Assembly (NCBI GenBank): GCA_900549645.1
Contig: URPD01000017.1
Location: 1-29,379 of the forward strand
Source: an uncultured Eubacteriales bacterium
Lineage (GTDB): Bacteria > Bacillota > Clostridia > Oscillospirales > Oscillospiraceae
DNA: 29,379 nt
Direction of reading: 5' to 3'
Shown here piece by piece: positions 6,857-16,261 of the stretch (positions are counted from its first letter, which is position 1; each line of letters begins with the position of its first letter). Under the pieces are notes generated by a model that had not been told where the DNA came from, ran no database searches, and saw nothing but the letters and a program-made list of their open reading frames with translations. The translations under genes and the position numbers were made by a program.

Positions 6857-9800
6857 TTATTCTGCCTTCTCCGCGCCCCACTCGTGCACGAAGGCGCGCG
6901 CCTCGTCGATGACCCGTCCCTTGGCCTTTAACCGCAGACTGACACAGGGCTTTGACCCGGCCTCCACGCGAAGCCGCCCCTTGTATTCCGGGCGCGCGTA
7001 CAGCGCCGACAGCTTCTCCATGTCAAAGTCGCGCAGGGTAAATTTCAGATAGCCCTGCTTCTGCGAAATGTCCGTGACCCCGGCCTTGCCAGCCTCGCCG
7101 CGTAGAAGCGCGACGTGGATGAGCGCGTTCACGCCCGGAGGCGGATCGCCGAAGCGGTCTATCAGCTCGTCGGTCAGGTCGTCCGCCTCATCCTCGGTGC
7201 GGATGAGCGCGATGCGCCGGTAGATATCCATGCGCTGCTCCTGCGAGGGTATATACCGATCCGGTATATTTGCCGCGACGGCGAGATCTGCCGAACAGTC
7301 CGCCCGCGCCGGAACCTCGATCCCGCGCGCCTCCAGCACCGCCTCGCTGAGAAGCTTCATATACATGTCGTAGCCGACGTCGATCATATGCCCAGACTGC
7401 TCCGCGCCGAGCAGATTGCCCGCACCGCGTATCTCAAGATCGCGCATCGCTATCTTGAAGCCGGAGCCGAAGGCCGCGAAGTCGCGTATGGCGTTGAGCC
7501 GCTTTTCGGCGACCTCGGTCAAAACCTTGTCGCGCTTAAAGGTCAGATACGCCGAGGCGCGGCGGGTAGAACGCCCGACGCGGCCGCGTATCTGGTGCAG
7601 CTGTGCAAGGCCAAGGTGATCCGCGTCCTCGATTATCAGGGTGTTGACGTTCGGAATGTCTATACCCGTCTCGATGATAGTCGTGCAGACGAGCACCTGT
7701 ATCTGCCCGTTTGCGACATTTTCCATCACGTTTGCGAGCATGTTTTTATCCATCTGCCCGTGCGCCACGCCGACGGTCACATCCTCCAGCAGGTCGGATA
7801 TCTTCCGCGCCGTGCGCTCGATGTCGTCTATGCGGTTATGCAGGTAGTACACCTGCCCGCCGCGCTGAAGCTCGCGGCGTATCGCGTCGGCGATGATGCC
7901 CCAGTCGTGCTCCATCACGAAGGTCTGCACCGGCAGTCTGTCCTCCGGCGGCTCCTCAAGCGTGGACATATCGCGGATGCCGGACATGGCCATGTTCAGC
8001 GTGCGCGGGATCGGCGTTGCGGAAAGGGTCAGCACATCCACGCCCCTTGCAAGCTCCTTGATGTGTTCCTTGTGCGTCACGCCGAAGCGCTGCTCCTCGT
8101 CCACGACCAGCAGGCCGAGATTCTTGAACTTCACGTCCTTGCTGAGCAGCCTGTGCGTACCGATGACAAGGTCGCACTTTCCGGTTGCGAGGTCTGAGAG
8201 CACCTTTGACGCCTGATTACCGGTTTTAAACCGGCTCATTACCGCAATGTTTACCGGGAAACCGAAAAATCTTTGCAGTGCGGTCTGATAATGCTGCTGT
8301 GCAAGCACCGTCGTCGGCACAAGTATCGCGGCCTGCTTGCCGCTGAGCACGCATTTCATCACCGCGCGCAGTGCGACTTCCGTCTTGCCGAAGCCGACGT
8401 CGCCGCAGAGCAGTCTGTCCATCGGCACGGACGCCTCCATGTCGCGCTTTATCTCCGCTATTGAGCGGAGCTGATCGTCGGTCTCAGTGTAGCCGAAGTT
8501 ATCCTCAAATTCGCGCTGCCACTCGCTGTCCGGCGAGAAGGCGTAGCCCGGCAGGCGCTGCCGCTCGGCGTAGAGCGCGATGAGCTTTTTCGCCATGTCC
8601 TTGGCCGCACTCTTGGCGCGCGCGCGGGTCTTTGCCCATTCCGTGCCGCCCATCTTCGAGAGCTTGACTGGCTTCTCTTCGCCCGCGCCCGTATATTTCG
8701 ACACCATGTCGAGCTGTGTCGCCGGCACATACAGGCTGTCCGTCCCGGCGTAGCATATCTTTATATAGTCCTTTTCAAGTCCGTCCACCTGCATCTTGAC
8801 GATACCGGCAAAGCGGCCGATGCCGTGGTTCTCGTGTACCACATAGTCGCCCACCGAGAGGTCGGCGCAGGATTCGATCTTCTGCCGCCCCGGCGGGAGC
8901 TTCTTCTCGGACTTTTTTCGGGTCTTATTGCGTATCAGCTGTGCGTCGGTCAGTACCGCGAGCCTTATTCCGGGGTACTCCATGCCCGCGGAAACGGAGC
9001 CGATGCATATCGCACAGCTCCCCGGCTCCGGAAGCTTATTAATCTCTTTATATATCAGCGCCCGGATATCCTTCCCCATGAAGAAATCCTGCAAGACCTT
9101 GGCGCGCCGCTCGTCCGCCGCGAGGACCACCACGCGGTAGTCCTGCTTGAGATACAGCGCCACGTCGTCCGCCGCCGCCTGCGCGCTGCCCGCGTAGGAC
9201 GGCAGCTGCTTTGCGGGGATGCTGGTTATCGTCCGCGGCGGCAGGGGGCTTCTTCCCACGGTAAAGGCCTCCGCCATGTACACGGGGAAATCCTCAAGCC
9301 GCTTTATCAGCGCTTCCCAGCTCAGATAGAACGCGTCCGGCGACATGGCAAGCACGCCGCGCCGCGTCAGCTCGCGGATGTCCTCGGCAAGCTGCTTTGT
9401 ATAATCCCGCGCCCGCTCGCCGCAGCGGCCGGGCTGGTCAAAAATTATCAACGCGTCCTCGGGGATGTAATCCGCGGCGCTCGCCATCGGGTATATAACG
9501 GGCAGGTACCTGTCCGCATCCGATATCAGCGCCGCGCCGCGGAGCCTGTCCGCATCGGCGCGCAGAGTCGCGCAGAGTGCGGCCGCGTTCTCGCTCGTGC
9601 GGCGGCGGCCGTATTTCTCCGCAAAGCTCTCTATCTCGCGGCAGAGCGCGTCGCGCCCGCCGGCGGTCATCTCCGGCAGAGTCTCCGCCGCCGGAAGTAT
9701 CACGCATCTTTCAAGCGACTCCGTGCGGCGCTGGCTCGCCACGTCGAAATGGCCCATTGAGTCGACGTCGTCGCCCCAGAACTCTATTCGCACCGGCTCA

Positions 9801-10363
9801 TGCTCCGACGGGGAGAAAAAGTCCAGTATTCCCCCGCGCCGCGCGAACTGGCCGGGGCCTTCGACCTGCTCCGTGCGCGTATAGCCGCAGCGCAGAAGCG
9901 CCGCCTCCACGTCCTCTATCGGATAGGAGCCGCCCGCATCCAGCTCGAAGGCCGCGCGGCGCAGAGTTTCGGGCGGCAGTGTCCGCTGTATAAGTCCCGG
10001 TATCGACGCGACGGTGACGGCGCTCCGCCCCTCGGCGAGCGCGAACAGCGCGGCGAGCCGCTTCTGCTCCGCCTGACGCGAGGCGGCCTCGGTCGCGTAA
10101 AAGGTAAAATCACGCATACCGAGGCATGTGACCTCCTCGCCCAACATGGAGCGCAGATCGTTTGCGAAATTCTCCGCCGTCGTGTCGTCCGGACAGAGCA
10201 CGAACAGCGGCGCGCCGCTCTGAAGCCTGAGTCCGGCGGCGAGGTTTGCCCGATGCACCGCCGAAAGCCCGGAAACGAGCGCAGGAAGTCCTCCGCTCTC
10301 CAGTAGACCCGGGAGGGCGGCGGCTTCCTTGTTTTCAAAAATTTGATTTACAAGAAGTTTCAT
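6857..10363 (-). CDS. mfd: transcription-repair coupling factor Mfd
   Basis: A 1168-residue ATP-dependent translocase that removes RNA polymerase stalled at DNA lesions and recruits UvrA. Domains in order: UvrB-like N-terminal module (about 1-340, including RRGGILDFFSP and RIEFWGDDV); RNA-polymerase interacting CarD-like domain beginning SVGDYVVHENHGIG (503-516); RecG-like superfamily-2 motor with Walker A GDVGFGKT (654-661), DEEQ (755-758) and SATPIPRT (781-788); the LIIEDADHLGLAQLHQIRGR motor motif; and the C-terminal UvrA-masking domain. Length matches E. coli Mfd (1148). The ATG at 10363 has no strong Shine-Dalgarno, although TATAAT lies just upstream of it. It follows the GNAT gene by 55 bp. 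Confidence 0.97.
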   Translation of the reverse strand: MKLLVNQIFENKEAAALPGLLESGGLPALVSGLSAVHRANLAAGLRLQSGAPLFVLCPDDTTAENFANDLRSMLGEEVTCLGMRDFTFYATEAASRQAEQKRLAALFALAEGRSAVTVASIPGLIQRTLPPETLRRAAFELDAGGSYPIEDVEAALLRCGYTRTEQVEGPGQFARRGGILDFFSPSEHEPVRIEFWGDDVDSMGHFDVASQRRTESLERCVILPAAETLPEMTAGGRDALCREIESFAEKYGRRRTSENAAALCATLRADADRLRGAALISDADRYLPVIYPMASAADYIPEDALIIFDQPGRCGERARDYTKQLAEDIRELTRRGVLAMSPDAFYLSWEALIKRLEDFPVYMAEAFTVGRSPLPPRTITSIPAKQLPSYAGSAQAAADDVALYLKQDYRVVVLAADERRAKVLQDFFMGKDIRALIYKEINKLPEPGSCAICIGSVSAGMEYPGIRLAVLTDAQLIRNKTRKKSEKKLPPGRQKIESCADLSVGDYVVHENHGIGRFAGIVKMQVDGLEKDYIKICYAGTDSLYVPATQLDMVSKYTGAGEEKPVKLSKMGGTEWAKTRARAKSAAKDMAKKLIALYAERQRLPGYAFSPDSEWQREFEDNFGYTETDDQLRSIAEIKRDMEASVPMDRLLCGDVGFGKTEVALRAVMKCVLSGKQAAILVPTTVLAQQHYQTALQRFFGFPVNIAVMSRFKTGNQASKVLSDLATGKCDLVIGTHRLLSKDVKFKNLGLLVVDEEQRFGVTHKEHIKELARGVDVLTLSATPIPRTLNMAMSGIRDMSTLEEPPEDRLPVQTFVMEHDWGIIADAIRRELQRGGQVYYLHNRIDDIERTARKISDLLEDVTVGVAHGQMDKNMLANVMENVANGQIQVLVCTTIIETGIDIPNVNTLIIEDADHLGLAQLHQIRGRVGRSTRRASAYLTFKRDKVLTEVAEKRLNAIRDFAAFGSGFKIAMRDLEIRGAGNLLGAEQSGHMIDVGYDMYMKLLSEAVLEARGIEVPARADCSADLAVAANIPDRYIPSQEQRMDIYRRIALIRTEDEADDLTDELIDRFGDPPPGVNALIHVALLRGEAGKAGVTDISQKQGYLKFTLRDFDMEKLSALYARPEYKGRLRVEAGSKPCVSLRLKAKGRVIDEARAFVHEWGAEKAE

Positions 10364-10418
10364 ATTTTATTATATTCCCGCCCTCTGATAACTATGCTCT
10401 ATAGAGCGGCGGTGGAGC

Positions 10419-11003
10419 TTAGTCCCCCTGCTTTTTCACCGGGCGGATATCTATCATCTTATCCATTGTAAAGGGATTGAGCACACGAGTATAAAAATCG
10501 CGGATTATCCGGTGCTCGACCGGCTCGATCTCGAAGGTGCCCTTAATGGGCTTTACCATCAGCTCGACCGGCGAGCCGCCTATACGGTAATCGCTGTCGA
10601 TACGCACAAAGCCGAAGCGCGAGAAGAACTTGCGCAGGCTCTTGAGCATACTGCCGTCCTCATCCTCAAAGGAGGTGAGCTCCGCAATTATGCCCTGTCT
10701 GTCGGCGTAGCGCTTATTTATCAGGCGCATTGCGGCAATGCCGACGCCTTTGCCGCGATACCACGGCAGCACCGCCATGTACTTGAGCAGCACGTAGCCG
10801 TACAGATTTTTGGTCAGCACGAGCGCATACGCTACCTCAAGGTTGGATTCCTCGTCATACACGACCAGCAACTCCGCGCTGCCGTTCAGAAGCGCGCGGT
10901 GAAGACTGAGCTTGGAGATTATCTCCTCCTTCGCAAAGTCCATCTCCAGAAGGCTGTAATACCTCTCCAGATCCTTATGTCCGCATTTTCTCAGATTCAG
11001 CAT
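10419..11003 (-). CDS. GNAT-family N-acetyltransferase
   Basis: A 194-residue protein with a GNAT acetyl-CoA site: YMAVLPWYRGKGVGIAAMRL holds the R/Q-x-x-G-x-G/A pyrophosphate loop (RGKGVG). The preceding LLVVYDEESNLEVAYALVL strand pair fits the fold. The substrate cannot be told from sequence. The start is the ATG at 11003, with GGGGAAG upstream. It overlaps the end of the ABC exporter gene by 7 bp, so the two are translationally coupled. A longer reading in this frame extends into the exporter gene and is a shadow. A role in protein or small-molecule acetylation is family-level inference only. Confidence 0.82.
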   Translation of the reverse strand: MLNLRKCGHKDLERYYSLLEMDFAKEEIISKLSLHRALLNGSAELLVVYDEESNLEVAYALVLTKNLYGYVLLKYMAVLPWYRGKGVGIAAMRLINKRYADRQGIIAELTSFEDEDGSMLKSLRKFFSRFGFVRIDSDYRIGGSPVELMVKPIKGTFEIEPVEHRIIRDFYTRVLNPFTMDKMIDIRPVKKQGD

Positions 11004-12757
11004 GACTCTTCCCCTTTCTCTATCTGCTGTGCGCGGCACAGCGCGGCGTACTCGCCGTTTTTCGCCATCAGCTCGCTGTGGCTGCCCATCTCGACAATGT
11101 GCTCGCCCTCGACAACGGCTATGACGTCCGCGTTTTTCACGGTGGAGAGCCGGTGGGCGATGATTATCGTCGTCCTGCCCTCGCTCAGCTCGTCGAGCGA
11201 CGCCTGAATACGCTGCTCGGTCACGGTGTCGAGCGCTGAGGTCGCCTCGTCGAGAATAAGTATCTTCGGGTTTTTCAGGAATACGCGTGCGATGGAAATT
11301 CTCTGCTTCTGTCCACCGGAGAGCATCACGCCGCGCTCGCCGATATAGCTGTCGTAGCCGTCGGGCATCTCCATTATCTCGGAGTGTATCTGCGCCCTGA
11401 CCGCGGCCTCGACGATCTCCTCGTCGTTCGCGTCCGGGCGGCCGTAGCGGATGTTCTCGCGTATCGTTCCAGCGAACATGAATACATCCTGCTGAATGAC
11501 GCCGATATTGCGCCTCAGACTTGCCTGCGTAACACGGCGCACGTCGATGCCGTCCACCTCGACGCTGCCCTCGCACACGTCGTAAAACCTCGGCAGCAAC
11601 TGGCACAGCGTCGTTTTGCCGCCGCCGGACGGCCCGACGACCGCGAGGCACTGCCCCGGCGCGATGTGCAAATCAACGTCGCTGAGCACGGGTATGCCGT
11701 TGCCGTAGTTGAAGCTGACGTGATTATAATCTATCCTGCCCTCGGTGGTCTTTAGCTCCACGGCGTCCGGCGCGTCCTTTATCGTCGGCTCCGTGCGCAT
11801 GACCTCAAGGAAGCGCGCAAAGCCCGCCGTGCCCTGCATGTAAAGCTCCGCAAACTGCGTAAGCTTCCGCACCGGGGAGACAAAGGTGGAGACATAGAGC
11901 GAGAATGTGATAAGGTCGATGTAATTCATCTTTTCGCGCATTATGAGCAGGCCGCCGACCGCGATGACGACCACCTGCACGATGCCGGTGGTGAATTCCA
12001 TGCCGCTGTTGAACAGCCCCATCGACTTATAATATTCGACCTTCGACCCGCGGAACAGCTCGTTTGCGCGGTCGAACTTGTCGCTCTCCTGATTCTCGTT
12101 CGCAAAGGCTTTCGCGGTACGGATGCCGGAGATGCTGCTCTCGATGGCGGAATATATCTCCGCCGTCTTGCGCTTGACCTCGATATTGGCTTCCTTCATC
12201 TTGATGCGCTGCTTTATCGTGAACCACGCGCAGAGCGGCAGCGCCAGCGTGATGACGAGCGCGAGCTGCCACTGCATCGCAAACATCACCGCGAGCGCGC
12301 CCACTATCGTCAGTGTGCATATCACAATATTTTCCGGCCCGTGGTGCGCAAGCTCCGTTATCTCGAAAAGATCGCTCGTGATGCGGCTCATCAGGACGCC
12401 TGTGCGGTTATGGTCATAGTAGCTGAACGACAGGCTCTGCATATGCGTGAACACGTCGCGCCGCATATCGGACTCGACGAGCACGCCCATTTTGTGCCCT
12501 ATGACCGTTATCACATAATAGAGTCCCGCTTTCAGCACGTACGCCAGCACCATTATAGCCATGACCGTAAAGAATGTGGCGTAGAGCTTATTCGGAAGCA
12601 TGACCTTCATGGAGTACCGCGAGACATAGGGGAAGATGAGGTCTATGAGCGCTACAAGGAGCGCGCAGAGCATATCTATCCCGAATAGCTTTTTATGCCC
12701 CGCGATGTATGACATGAAGATACTGAAAGGTTTCGCGTTATAGTTTTTCTTGTTCAT
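10997..12757 (-). CDS. ABC exporter, fused membrane and ATPase domains (half transporter)
   Basis: A 586-residue ABC-B type exporter. The N-terminal half (about 10-310) has six membrane spans and the coupling sequence SFSYYDHNRTGVLMSRITSD. The C-terminal ATPase has Walker A GPSGGGKT (375-382), Q-loop IQQDVFMF, signature LSGGQ (479-483), Walker B ILILDE (499-504) and H-loop AHRLST. It should act as a homodimer or pair with an unlinked partner, as no second half-transporter lies beside it. The start is the ATG at 12757 (MNKKNYNAKPF); a longer in-frame reading overlaps rnhA. It follows rnhA by 13 bp. The substrate is unknown; lipids, peptides and drugs are all known for the family. Confidence 0.93.
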   Translation of the reverse strand: MNKKNYNAKPFSIFMSYIAGHKKLFGIDMLCALLVALIDLIFPYVSRYSMKVMLPNKLYATFFTVMAIMVLAYVLKAGLYYVITVIGHKMGVLVESDMRRDVFTHMQSLSFSYYDHNRTGVLMSRITSDLFEITELAHHGPENIVICTLTIVGALAVMFAMQWQLALVITLALPLCAWFTIKQRIKMKEANIEVKRKTAEIYSAIESSISGIRTAKAFANENQESDKFDRANELFRGSKVEYYKSMGLFNSGMEFTTGIVQVVVIAVGGLLIMREKMNYIDLITFSLYVSTFVSPVRKLTQFAELYMQGTAGFARFLEVMRTEPTIKDAPDAVELKTTEGRIDYNHVSFNYGNGIPVLSDVDLHIAPGQCLAVVGPSGGGKTTLCQLLPRFYDVCEGSVEVDGIDVRRVTQASLRRNIGVIQQDVFMFAGTIRENIRYGRPDANDEEIVEAAVRAQIHSEIMEMPDGYDSYIGERGVMLSGGQKQRISIARVFLKNPKILILDEATSALDTVTEQRIQASLDELSEGRTTIIIAHRLSTVKNADVIAVVEGEHIVEMGSHSELMAKNGEYAALCRAQQIEKGEESC

Positions 12758-12770
12758 CTCTGTTTCCGTT

Positions 12771-13211
12771 TTATTCTGCAAATTTGTCCCGCTCGGCGAC
12801 GGCCATCTCGTCGCAGCGGTTGTTATGAACATTTTCCGCATGACCCTTGACCCAGTGATAATGAAGCTCATGCTTTTCGGTCAATTCGAGCAAAGTTTTC
12901 CATAAATCGCTGTTAAGCGCGGGCTTTTTGTCGGCCTTTACCCAGCCCTTGCTTCGCCACGACACCGCCCAGCCCTTGCTCAGCGCGTCGATGACGTATT
13001 TTGAGTCTGAGTACAGCTCGACTATGCACGGCTCCTTCAGCGCCTGAAGTGCGGATATCACGCCCATAAGCTCCATGCGGTTATTCGTCGTCTGCTTTTC
13101 GCCGCCCGACAGCTCCTTCTCCACGCCGTTGTAGCTGAGTATCGCTCCCCAGCCCCCCGGCCCCGGATTGCCGCTGCAAGCGCCGTCAGTATAAATTATG
13201 ACTGTTTTCAT
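12771..13211 (-). CDS. rnhA: ribonuclease HI
   Basis: A 146-residue RNase HI that cuts the RNA strand of RNA-DNA hybrids, removing R-loops and primer remnants. The full catalytic set is visible: Asp9 in YTDGACSGNPGPGGWG, Glu47 in NNRMELMG, Asp69 in YSDSKY, His124 in VKGHAENVHNN and Asp134. These match E. coli D10, E48, D70, H124 and D134. There is no N-terminal hybrid-binding domain. The ATG overlaps the stop of the upstream small gene by 4 bp (ATGA), indicating coupling. It lies in a run with gyrA and mfd. Confidence 0.96.
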   Translation of the reverse strand: MKTVIIYTDGACSGNPGPGGWGAILSYNGVEKELSGGEKQTTNNRMELMGVISALQALKEPCIVELYSDSKYVIDALSKGWAVSWRSKGWVKADKKPALNSDLWKTLLELTEKHELHYHWVKGHAENVHNNRCDEMAVAERDKFAE

Positions 13212-13648
13212 TTGGTATAGTTATTCCTGTATTTTTTGAGCAGGTAGTTATATTCGCTGCGCTCGATAATTCCGTTTTTCAGAAAACCGTTAAGCTGTGC
13301 TATGTACTTGTCGCCGTTATCAGGCGTATAGGCATTCTTCTCATGCGTGAAGCCTATCTTCGGCACATGCCGCCCCGGAGCGACGACTACGGAATTTTTT
13401 GGCGCCGCACTCTGCGGCACAGCGTCCGCCGGCTTATTCGATCCGAATCCGCCGCGCTCTGCGGACGCGCCCGCCTTCTTCGCCGCCTTGGCAAGAGCCA
13501 CGGCTATTACTATGAACACAGCTACCGCTACGAGTATTACAAACGCCGACTCGTCCATAATATCCGAAAAAGAGGACAAAAGCGCAAACACTACTGCTAT
13601 GGTACCCCATACGGACAAATCTTTCTTATTCTTGTCCTTTTTATTCAT
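13208..13648 (-). CDS. small membrane protein with SHOCT-like C-terminus, unknown function
   Basis: I do not recognise a named family. The 146-residue protein has a Lys-rich start (MNKKDKNKKDLS), two hydrophobic segments (about 11-25 and 35-53), a low-complexity Ala/Pro/Gly linker (about 55-95) and a C-terminal helix pair YIAQLNGFLKNGIIERSEYN. That last stretch has the 'L..L...GiIteeEy...k' rhythm of SHOCT oligomerisation motifs. ATG 13648 has an ideal GGAGG 7 nt upstream. It is coupled to rnhA by an ATGA overlap and lies 85 bp after gyrA. Its constant partner in this run would be worth checking in relatives. The gene looks real; its role is unknown. Confidence 0.75.
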   Translation of the reverse strand: MNKKDKNKKDLSVWGTIAVVFALLSSFSDIMDESAFVILVAVAVFIVIAVALAKAAKKAGASAERGGFGSNKPADAVPQSAAPKNSVVVAPGRHVPKIGFTHEKNAYTPDNGDKYIAQLNGFLKNGIIERSEYNYLLKKYRNNYTK

Positions 13649-13683
13649 TTAATGTCCTCCTTTTGTATTTTCCGGCAGTCCGT

Positions 13684-13713
13684 CTCAGCGCCGTCCCGCA
13701 GACCGGCGCTGAG
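13684..13713 (-). terminator. hairpin after gyrA, possible attenuator
   Basis: CTCAGCGCCG (13684-13693) pairs perfectly with CGGCGCTGAG (13704-13713) across a 10-nt loop, just past the gyrA stop. No T-tract follows in the minus direction, so it is not a convincing intrinsic terminator. It may protect the gyrA 3' end or partly reduce readthrough into the downstream genes. Confidence 0.4.
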
Positions 13714-13733
13714 AGATTACTGTCGATTTTGAA

Positions 13734-16247
13734 TTATTCGCCGTCCGTTTCGGATTCGGTCTCTTCCGCGGCTTCTTCCTCGCGGTCGGTCTTTTCGATG
13801 CAGATAACGCGGCTGCCCTCCATGATGCGCATGATGCGAACACCCTGAGTGGCGCGGCTGAGCAGCGAGATATTCGCCGCCGACATTCTGATTATCGTGC
13901 CGTCGTCGGTGATGACGAGTATATCATCCTCATCGTTTACGACCAGAACATCCGCTATCTTGCCGGTCTTATCGGTGACGTTGTAGTTCTTTATGCCAAG
14001 TCCGCCGCGGCCATGGACGGAGTATTCCTCGACCGGGGTACGCTTGCCGTAGCCCTTCTCGGTTATTGTCAGCAGCGCCGAGCCTGCGCTGGTGCTGCCC
14101 GCGCCAATGACATAGTCGTCCCCGCGCAGCTTTATGCCGCGTACGCCGACGGCGGTTCTGCCCATTGGGCGCGCATCCTGCTCGTTGAAGCAGACGGACA
14201 TACCGTCATGCGTTGCGATGAGGATATTCTCGTCGCCGCTTGTCTGGATGACGGAGATAAGCTCGTCGCCCTCGTCGAGATTCAGCGCCCTTATGCCGTT
14301 CGCACGGATATTCTTCAGCGCGGCCTGACTCATGCGCTTGACGGTGCCGTTGCGCGTGACAAAGACGAGGTAGCTGTCCTCATCCAGTCCGCGGCCACCG
14401 ATCATCGCGGCGATCTTCTCCTGATTCTCGGCGCTGTTGTCCATCTGGATTATATTCACCAGATTTGTGCCGCGTGCGGCGCGCCCGGCCTCTGGAATAT
14501 TGTAGCCCTTCTTGATATATACGCGGCCGGCCTTGGTGAAGAACAGAATATTATCGTGCGTGGACGCGGTGAACACTGTCTCCACGAAGTCCTCGTCCTT
14601 CGTCGCCATCGCGCGGACGCCCTTGCCGCCGCGCCCCTGAGCGCGGTACTCGCTGACGGGCAGACGCTTGATATAGCCGCCGTGGGTCAGTGTAAAGACG
14701 CACTGCTCCTCTTCAATAAGATCCTCCATGTCGATCTCGTCGACAACGTCCTGTATCTCGGTGCGGCGCTTGTCGCCGTACTTATCGCGCAGAGCGATAA
14801 GCTCGTCCTTCAAAACGCCCTTGATAAGCTCAGGATCGGCAAGCAGGCTCTTGAGATAAGTGATCTTTTCCTCAAGCTCCTTGTACTCAAGCTCCAGCTT
14901 CTCGCGGTTGAGTCCCTGAAGCGAGATAAGGCGCATATCGCATATCGCCTGCGCCTGAACGTCGCTCAGGCCGAAGCGCTTCATAAGGTTCTGCTTCGCA
15001 TCGTCGTAGCTGGTGCGGATGATGTGAATGACCTCGTCGATATTGTCCTGCGCGATGAGCAGTCCTTCCAGCAGATGGGCGCGCTCCTCGGCCTTGCGCA
15101 GGTCGTAGCGCGTACGGCGGACGATGATGTCCTCTTGGAAGGTCAGATACTCGTCGATAATGTGGCGCAGGGAGAGTATCTTCGGCTGACGCTGATTATT
15201 CACGAGCGCCAGCATATTTATCGAGAAGCTGGATTGCAGCGCGGTCTGGGCAAAGAGCCGGTTCAGCACGACCTGCGGGTTTGCGTCGCGCTTGAGCTCG
15301 ATGACCATGCGCATACCGTTGCGGTCGCTTTCGTCGCGCAGGTCGGAAATGCCCTCAAGGCGCTTTTCACGAACCTGATCCGCAATATTCTTGATGAGCT
15401 GGCGTTTATTGACCTGATACGGCAGCTCGTTGACGATTATTCTCGTTCTGTGGTCACGCCCGAACTCTTCAAACTCCGTGCGCGCGCGGACAATGACCTT
15501 GCCGCGGCCGGTTGCGTAAGCCTGACGTATACCGCTGCGCCCCATGATGATGCCCTTTGTTGGGAAGTCGGGGCCTTTGATGTGCTGCATCAGATCCGGC
15601 AGCGTCGCTTCCGGATTATCCAGCACGCAGACGCAGGCGTTTATGACCTCGGTGAGGTTGTGCGGCGGGATATTCGTCGCCATGCCTACGGCTATACCGC
15701 TCGAGCCGTTGACCAGCAGATTTGGGAATCGGGAGGGCAGGACGCGCGGCTCCTTGCGGCTCTCGTCAAAGTTCGGATCCCAGTCGACGGTCTCCTTGTC
15801 GATGTCGCGCAGCATCTCGTTGGATATTTTGGACAGCCTCGCCTCGGTATAACGGTAGGCTGCAGGGGGGTCGCCGTCCACGGAACCGAAGTTGCCGTGA
15901 CCGTCAACGAGCATATATCTCATCGAGAAGTCCTGCGCAAGACGCACCATCGCGTCGTAAACCGACGCGTCGCCATGCGGATGATAACGACCCAGCACGT
16001 CGCCGACGCAGGTCGCGGACTTCTTAAAGGGCTTGTCGCTGGTGAGATTGTCCTCATACATTGCGTACAGGATACGGCGGTGCACGGGCTTGAGTCCATC
16101 GCGCACGTCGGGCAGTGCTCTGCCGACGATGACGGACATGGCGTAATCTCTGTAACTGTCCTCCATTTCGCCAACCAGCTCAGATTCGGTTATGACCTGA
16201 TTCGGGAAGGCTATATCTTCGGGTTTATAATCTCTCTTATGTGCCAT
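13734..16247 (-). CDS. gyrA: DNA gyrase subunit A
   Basis: An 837-residue gyrase A, the breakage-reunion subunit that with GyrB introduces negative supercoils. The winged-helix region has YHPHGDASVYDAMVRLAQ (88-105). The catalytic tyrosine is Tyr133 in YRYTEARL. The C-terminal beta-pinwheel carries the GyrA box QGRGGKG, which separates gyrase from topoisomerase IV. The tail is acidic. The position equivalent to E. coli Ser83 is Ala94, while Asp87 is kept as Asp98. It begins 14 bp after gyrB, whose stop overlaps the ribosome site GAGGAG. Confidence 0.98.
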   Translation of the reverse strand: MAHKRDYKPEDIAFPNQVITESELVGEMEDSYRDYAMSVIVGRALPDVRDGLKPVHRRILYAMYEDNLTSDKPFKKSATCVGDVLGRYHPHGDASVYDAMVRLAQDFSMRYMLVDGHGNFGSVDGDPPAAYRYTEARLSKISNEMLRDIDKETVDWDPNFDESRKEPRVLPSRFPNLLVNGSSGIAVGMATNIPPHNLTEVINACVCVLDNPEATLPDLMQHIKGPDFPTKGIIMGRSGIRQAYATGRGKVIVRARTEFEEFGRDHRTRIIVNELPYQVNKRQLIKNIADQVREKRLEGISDLRDESDRNGMRMVIELKRDANPQVVLNRLFAQTALQSSFSINMLALVNNQRQPKILSLRHIIDEYLTFQEDIIVRRTRYDLRKAEERAHLLEGLLIAQDNIDEVIHIIRTSYDDAKQNLMKRFGLSDVQAQAICDMRLISLQGLNREKLELEYKELEEKITYLKSLLADPELIKGVLKDELIALRDKYGDKRRTEIQDVVDEIDMEDLIEEEQCVFTLTHGGYIKRLPVSEYRAQGRGGKGVRAMATKDEDFVETVFTASTHDNILFFTKAGRVYIKKGYNIPEAGRAARGTNLVNIIQMDNSAENQEKIAAMIGGRGLDEDSYLVFVTRNGTVKRMSQAALKNIRANGIRALNLDEGDELISVIQTSGDENILIATHDGMSVCFNEQDARPMGRTAVGVRGIKLRGDDYVIGAGSTSAGSALLTITEKGYGKRTPVEEYSVHGRGGLGIKNYNVTDKTGKIADVLVVNDEDDILVITDDGTIIRMSAANISLLSRATQGVRIMRIMEGSRVICIEKTDREEEAAEETESETDGE

Positions 16248-16261
16248 TTGAAGCTAACTCC

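Noticed and set aside
10396..10407. Palindrome GCTCTATAGAGC in the GNAT-mfd gap
   Set aside because: A single 12-bp palindrome with no loop, no T-tract and no second copy noticed; not enough for an operator or terminator.
11004..11651. N-terminal extension of the GNAT gene into the ABC exporter gene
   Set aside because: The extension is Arg-rich shadow of the exporter's ATPase domain; a good ribosome site precedes ATG 11003.
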